Source: Alphaproteobacteria bacterium
Lineage (GTDB): Bacteria; Pseudomonadota; Alphaproteobacteria; Paracaedibacterales; CAIOTO01
Reading direction: 5' to 3'
DNA length: 16,014 nucleotides
Assembly (NCBI GenBank): GCA_030727085.1
Contig: JANRCF010000034.1
Span: 1 to 16,014 of the forward strand
Positions 13,948 through 16,014 of the stretch are shown here, piece after piece (positions within the stretch are counted from its first letter, which is position 1; each line of letters opens with the position of its first letter). The notes beneath the pieces were generated by a model that saw only the letters and a program-made list of their open reading frames with translations, ran no database searches and was not told where the DNA came from. The translations under genes and the position numbers were made by a program.

Positions 13948-14273
13948 ATCATCGCCTTTGTTTGCTGATATGCCCATACAGAATATGCCTTGTTTGCTTC
14001 TGCTGGCCAGCTGAGCATTGCAGGGATTTGATAGGGGTGCCATGCTTTGATTGCTTCATATGCAAAAGCATAATGATCCTCAGGAATTTTTATTAAAAGC
14101 CCTATTTCAGTGGAGGTTTTTAGTTCACCACCTTCAAGGCACATGGCTGTGTGCGGAGACATAATGTTTATGCATGCAGCCAATTTTGATTCAACAACCT
14201 TTTTTGCAAGGTCTTGTGCATCTTCAGCTGATCCAACCGTTGTGTACATCATTACCATGTTAAGGTCGGACAT
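13944..14273 (-). CDS. cutA: CutA family protein (divalent cation tolerance)
   Basis: CutA is a small, very stable trimeric protein with a ferredoxin-like fold, linked to copper and other divalent metal tolerance; its exact role is unclear. The 109-residue length is typical. Conserved blocks are YTTVGSAEDAQDLAKKVVES, KLAACINIM, TEIGLLIKIPEDHYA, and the closing HPYQIPAMLSW and AYSVWAYQQT. The usual HPYEVPE is HPYQIPA here, a small deviation. AAGGA lies upstream of the ATG at 14273. It starts 13 nt after the GST gene and its stop overlaps the DUF167 start by 4 nt. Confidence 0.94.
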   Translation of the reverse strand: MSDLNMVMMYTTVGSAEDAQDLAKKVVESKLAACINIMSPHTAMCLEGGELKTSTEIGLLIKIPEDHYAFAYEAIKAWHPYQIPAMLSWPAEANKAYSVWAYQQTKAMM

Positions 14274-14286
14274 AAATTAAAGTTCC

Positions 14287-14925
14287 TTATACGTAGTCAG
14301 GTTGGCTTTCAGGCAAAGCTTTTTGAAAAGCATCCAGCTCCAGACATATTGATTCAACGGTTTTCAATGTTGAGTATTTGCTTAAGTCAATCTCAAAACG
14401 ACGTGCGTTGTACAGTTGAGGAATAAGGCAAAGTTCAACGATGGAAACCGAATTTGTCAGAGCATAACGCGTTTGTTTGTTTTTTGAAATCATTTCTTCG
14501 AGTGGTGCGAGTATTTTGTGAAACCAGTGATGCATCCAAGCCATGATTTGTTCGTCATTGAATTTGGCATTCTCACGTAAATAGTTTAGTACTTTGAGGT
14601 TATTGAGTGGATGTAGGTCACATATTAGACTGAGTGCAATTTCAAGTGCCTTTGCTCTAAGTGCTGGATCTTTAGGATAGAGTGTTGGTTCTGGCTGCAA
14701 GCTTTCTAAGTAGTCTAAAATAGCAAGAGATTGCGATATTTTAACCTCACCGTCAATAAGATAAGGAACTGCTTGAAAGGAATTGATGGCCTTAAATGCT
14801 TCTGATTTATGTTTTGCTTCACGTAAGTTAACGGCATGATAGGTGAAAGGAATTTGTTTGAGATGTAGTGCAATTCGTACGCGATAAGAAGCCGATGAGC
14901 GATAATAATTATAAAGCTGGATCAT
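14287..14925 (-). CDS. maiA: Zeta-class glutathione S-transferase / maleylacetoacetate isomerase
   Basis: The 212-residue protein matches the GST zeta family, whose known role is glutathione-dependent isomerisation of maleylacetoacetate to fumarylacetoacetate in tyrosine breakdown. The N-terminal thioredoxin-like domain starts MIQLYNYYRSSASYRVRIAL, with the Ser10-Ser11 active-site motif, and has the glutathione-binding SQSLAILDYLE. The all-helical C-terminal domain contains CDLHPLNNLKVLNYL, typical of the family. Bacterial members often have Ala where the mammalian SSCS motif has Cys, as here. No fumarylacetoacetase or homogentisate dioxygenase is in the window, so a more general glutathione-dependent role is equally possible. 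The ATG overlaps the TGA of the upstream transporter by 4 nt. Confidence 0.88.
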   Translation of the reverse strand: MIQLYNYYRSSASYRVRIALHLKQIPFTYHAVNLREAKHKSEAFKAINSFQAVPYLIDGEVKISQSLAILDYLESLQPEPTLYPKDPALRAKALEIALSLICDLHPLNNLKVLNYLRENAKFNDEQIMAWMHHWFHKILAPLEEMISKNKQTRYALTNSVSIVELCLIPQLYNARRFEIDLSKYSTLKTVESICLELDAFQKALPESQPDYV

Positions 14926-15830
14926 GCTGCTTTGCGTTCTGCTGTCATTATAGGTGCGCTAACTTCAAACTTTTTACGCATTGGAAATTGGTTAACAACA
15001 AGGCCAATAAAGACAACACCACAGGCACCTATTGTTTGAGATGACATTGCATCGCCTAAGAAAATCCAGCTTGACGCCATGCCAACAATTGGAATAAGAA
15101 GCGCATACGGAGCGACTACCGTAGGTGAATATTCCTTAATAAGGTAGGCTTGCACTGTTCCTGCGATCCAAGTTGCAAAAGCAATAACAAAAAATAAAGA
15201 GGCATAGCCCTTAATAGTTAATCCCTGTAAGGATGTAATAATTTTTTCAGTACCTTCAACATAGTAGGAACAAATAAAGTTTGGGATTGGAGCAAAAAGG
15301 GAAGACCAAACAATAAATCCAAAACTATTGACTGAGCCAGCTAATTTAAGAAAAAGGTTTGCTATAGCCCAAAAGAGTGAGGCTAAAATGATTATTGAAA
15401 ATGCTGAAAACGATATCATTTGATGGTCTAAGCTAAGTGCAACAAGGTACATCCCTGCAACGGAAATTGAGACACCGACAATTTGCTGTTTAGTAGGTTT
15501 TATGTTGAGAACGTAGTGAGATAAAACGAGTGCGAATACGATGTGTGTTTGTAAAATAATAGAAGAAAGCCCCGCGGTGATCCCAAGGTTCATTCCTTTA
15601 AACATACACGCAAAGGATAAAAATCCTTGCATGAACCCAAATCCAATGAGTAGCCACCATGATGTTTTTGGTCTTGGAATAAAAAAAACAAGCGGAATTG
15701 CAACAAGTGTGAAGCGTAAACCACTAAAGAGAAACTGTGGCATTTCTTCAAGACCAAGCTTTATAACAACAAAGTTGAATCCCCATAAAATAGCGACAAG
15801 GGCAGCAAGCAGTGCGTGATTAAGGCTCAT
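14922..15830 (-). CDS. EamA-family DMT transporter, probable amino-acid/metabolite exporter
   Basis: A 302-residue inner-membrane protein with about ten hydrophobic segments arranged as two EamA repeats (about 5-135 and 145-280). The N-terminus, ALVAILWGFNFVVIKLGL followed by SGLRFTLVAIP, is close to E. coli EamA (YdeD), an exporter of O-acetylserine and cysteine, as are the middle GLSSIILQ and VVAPYALLIPIVGMASSW blocks. A short basic cytosolic tail follows (MRKKFEVSAP...). Substrate cannot be read from the sequence. It leads a tight operon with a GST, CutA and DUF167, which would fit thiol or metal stress, but that is inference. The ATG at 15830 has only a weak ribosome binding site. Confidence 0.88.
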   Translation of the reverse strand: MSLNHALLAALVAILWGFNFVVIKLGLEEMPQFLFSGLRFTLVAIPLVFFIPRPKTSWWLLIGFGFMQGFLSFACMFKGMNLGITAGLSSIILQTHIVFALVLSHYVLNIKPTKQQIVGVSISVAGMYLVALSLDHQMISFSAFSIIILASLFWAIANLFLKLAGSVNSFGFIVWSSLFAPIPNFICSYYVEGTEKIITSLQGLTIKGYASLFFVIAFATWIAGTVQAYLIKEYSPTVVAPYALLIPIVGMASSWIFLGDAMSSQTIGACGVVFIGLVVNQFPMRKKFEVSAPIMTAERKAA

Positions 15831-15944
15831 GATGAAAACTCAGCAACAGGAGAGGAATGTCTCGTTTATGTGTTTACTTTAACCCAATCCTGCATGGTTT
15901 TAAATGAAATTAACTTTAAAAAATGAAGTTTATTTGTTCTCGAA

Positions 15945-15960
15945 TTAACTCTTTATTAAC
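15945..15960. promoter_or_regulatory. CtrA-like box (TTAA-N7-TTAAC)
   Basis: TTAA (15945-15948), seven bases, TTAAC (15956-15960) matches the full alphaproteobacterial CtrA consensus exactly. It lies 115 nt upstream of the transporter gene and could equally serve a + strand gene beyond the window. Chance matches are not rare in AT-rich sequence. Nothing else was identified in the gap 15831-16014. Confidence 0.3.
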
Positions 15961-16014
15961 CTATACATACTGTAATTGCATCTTGAAGAGAGTTACTCCA
16001 TCATTTGAGCACGA

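Overview
The window looks like a piece of an AT-rich alphaproteobacterial chromosome. The evidence is the set of housekeeping genes: a long (~590 aa) two-lobed aminopeptidase P, an LpxB/LptE pair for lipopolysaccharide, RNase PH, an alphaproteobacterial-type phosphohexomutase and a ZigA-type zinc GTPase. It also carries two copies of a palindromic repeat beginning CGTCAT, of the general kind scattered through intracellular alphaproteobacteria such as Rickettsia, Wolbachia and their relatives. Low GC, a DUF2608-like exported HAD protein and these repeats fit a host-associated lineage (Rickettsiales or Holosporales-like). That placement is an inference and cannot be settled from the window.

Layout. 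1-836 is the 3' part of an unrecognised + strand gene. 908-2689 (-) is the M24 aminopeptidase P, divergent from an exported HAD-fold protein at 2895-3932 (+). A palindromic repeat (3998-4084) lies between that gene and the converging - strand cluster zigA (6657-5434), pgsA (5326-4778) and grpE (4744-4136). A second repeat copy lies in the predicted zigA leader. Next come lpxB-lptE (8480-6863, -), overlapping and likely co-transcribed, and divergent rph (8567-9286, +) with a strong intrinsic terminator. The strangest gene follows: a 432-residue secreted protein (10659-9361, -) with about 280 residues of nearly uncharged Gln/Ala four-residue repeats and a CxC-x9-CxC tail. Then come a phosphomannomutase/phosphoglucomutase (12262-10889, -) and, on +, trmL followed by a two-gene HEPN/nucleotidyltransferase module of HepT/MntA type (12887-13574). 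The window ends with a compact - strand operon: EamA exporter, zeta-class GST/MaiA, CutA and a DUF167 protein. Three of these four are joined by 4-nt stop/start overlaps or a very short gap.

How the genes fit together. Envelope biogenesis is well represented: lpxB makes the lipid A disaccharide, lptE helps place LPS in the outer membrane, pgsA makes the phosphatidylglycerol precursor, and the phosphohexomutase supplies sugar phosphates for LPS or capsule. Protein and RNA housekeeping are covered by grpE, the aminopeptidase, rph and trmL. Metal handling is suggested by zigA and cutA. The accessory elements are the HEPN/MNT module, the Gln-rich repeat protein, the HAD protein and the unrecognised 5' gene.

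The best candidate for something undescribed is the Gln/Ala tetrad-repeat protein. Its repeat runs in exact four-residue phase, with five interruptions that each replace one four-residue step by a seven-residue step. Three of these coincide with a recurring Ser-Pro motif.
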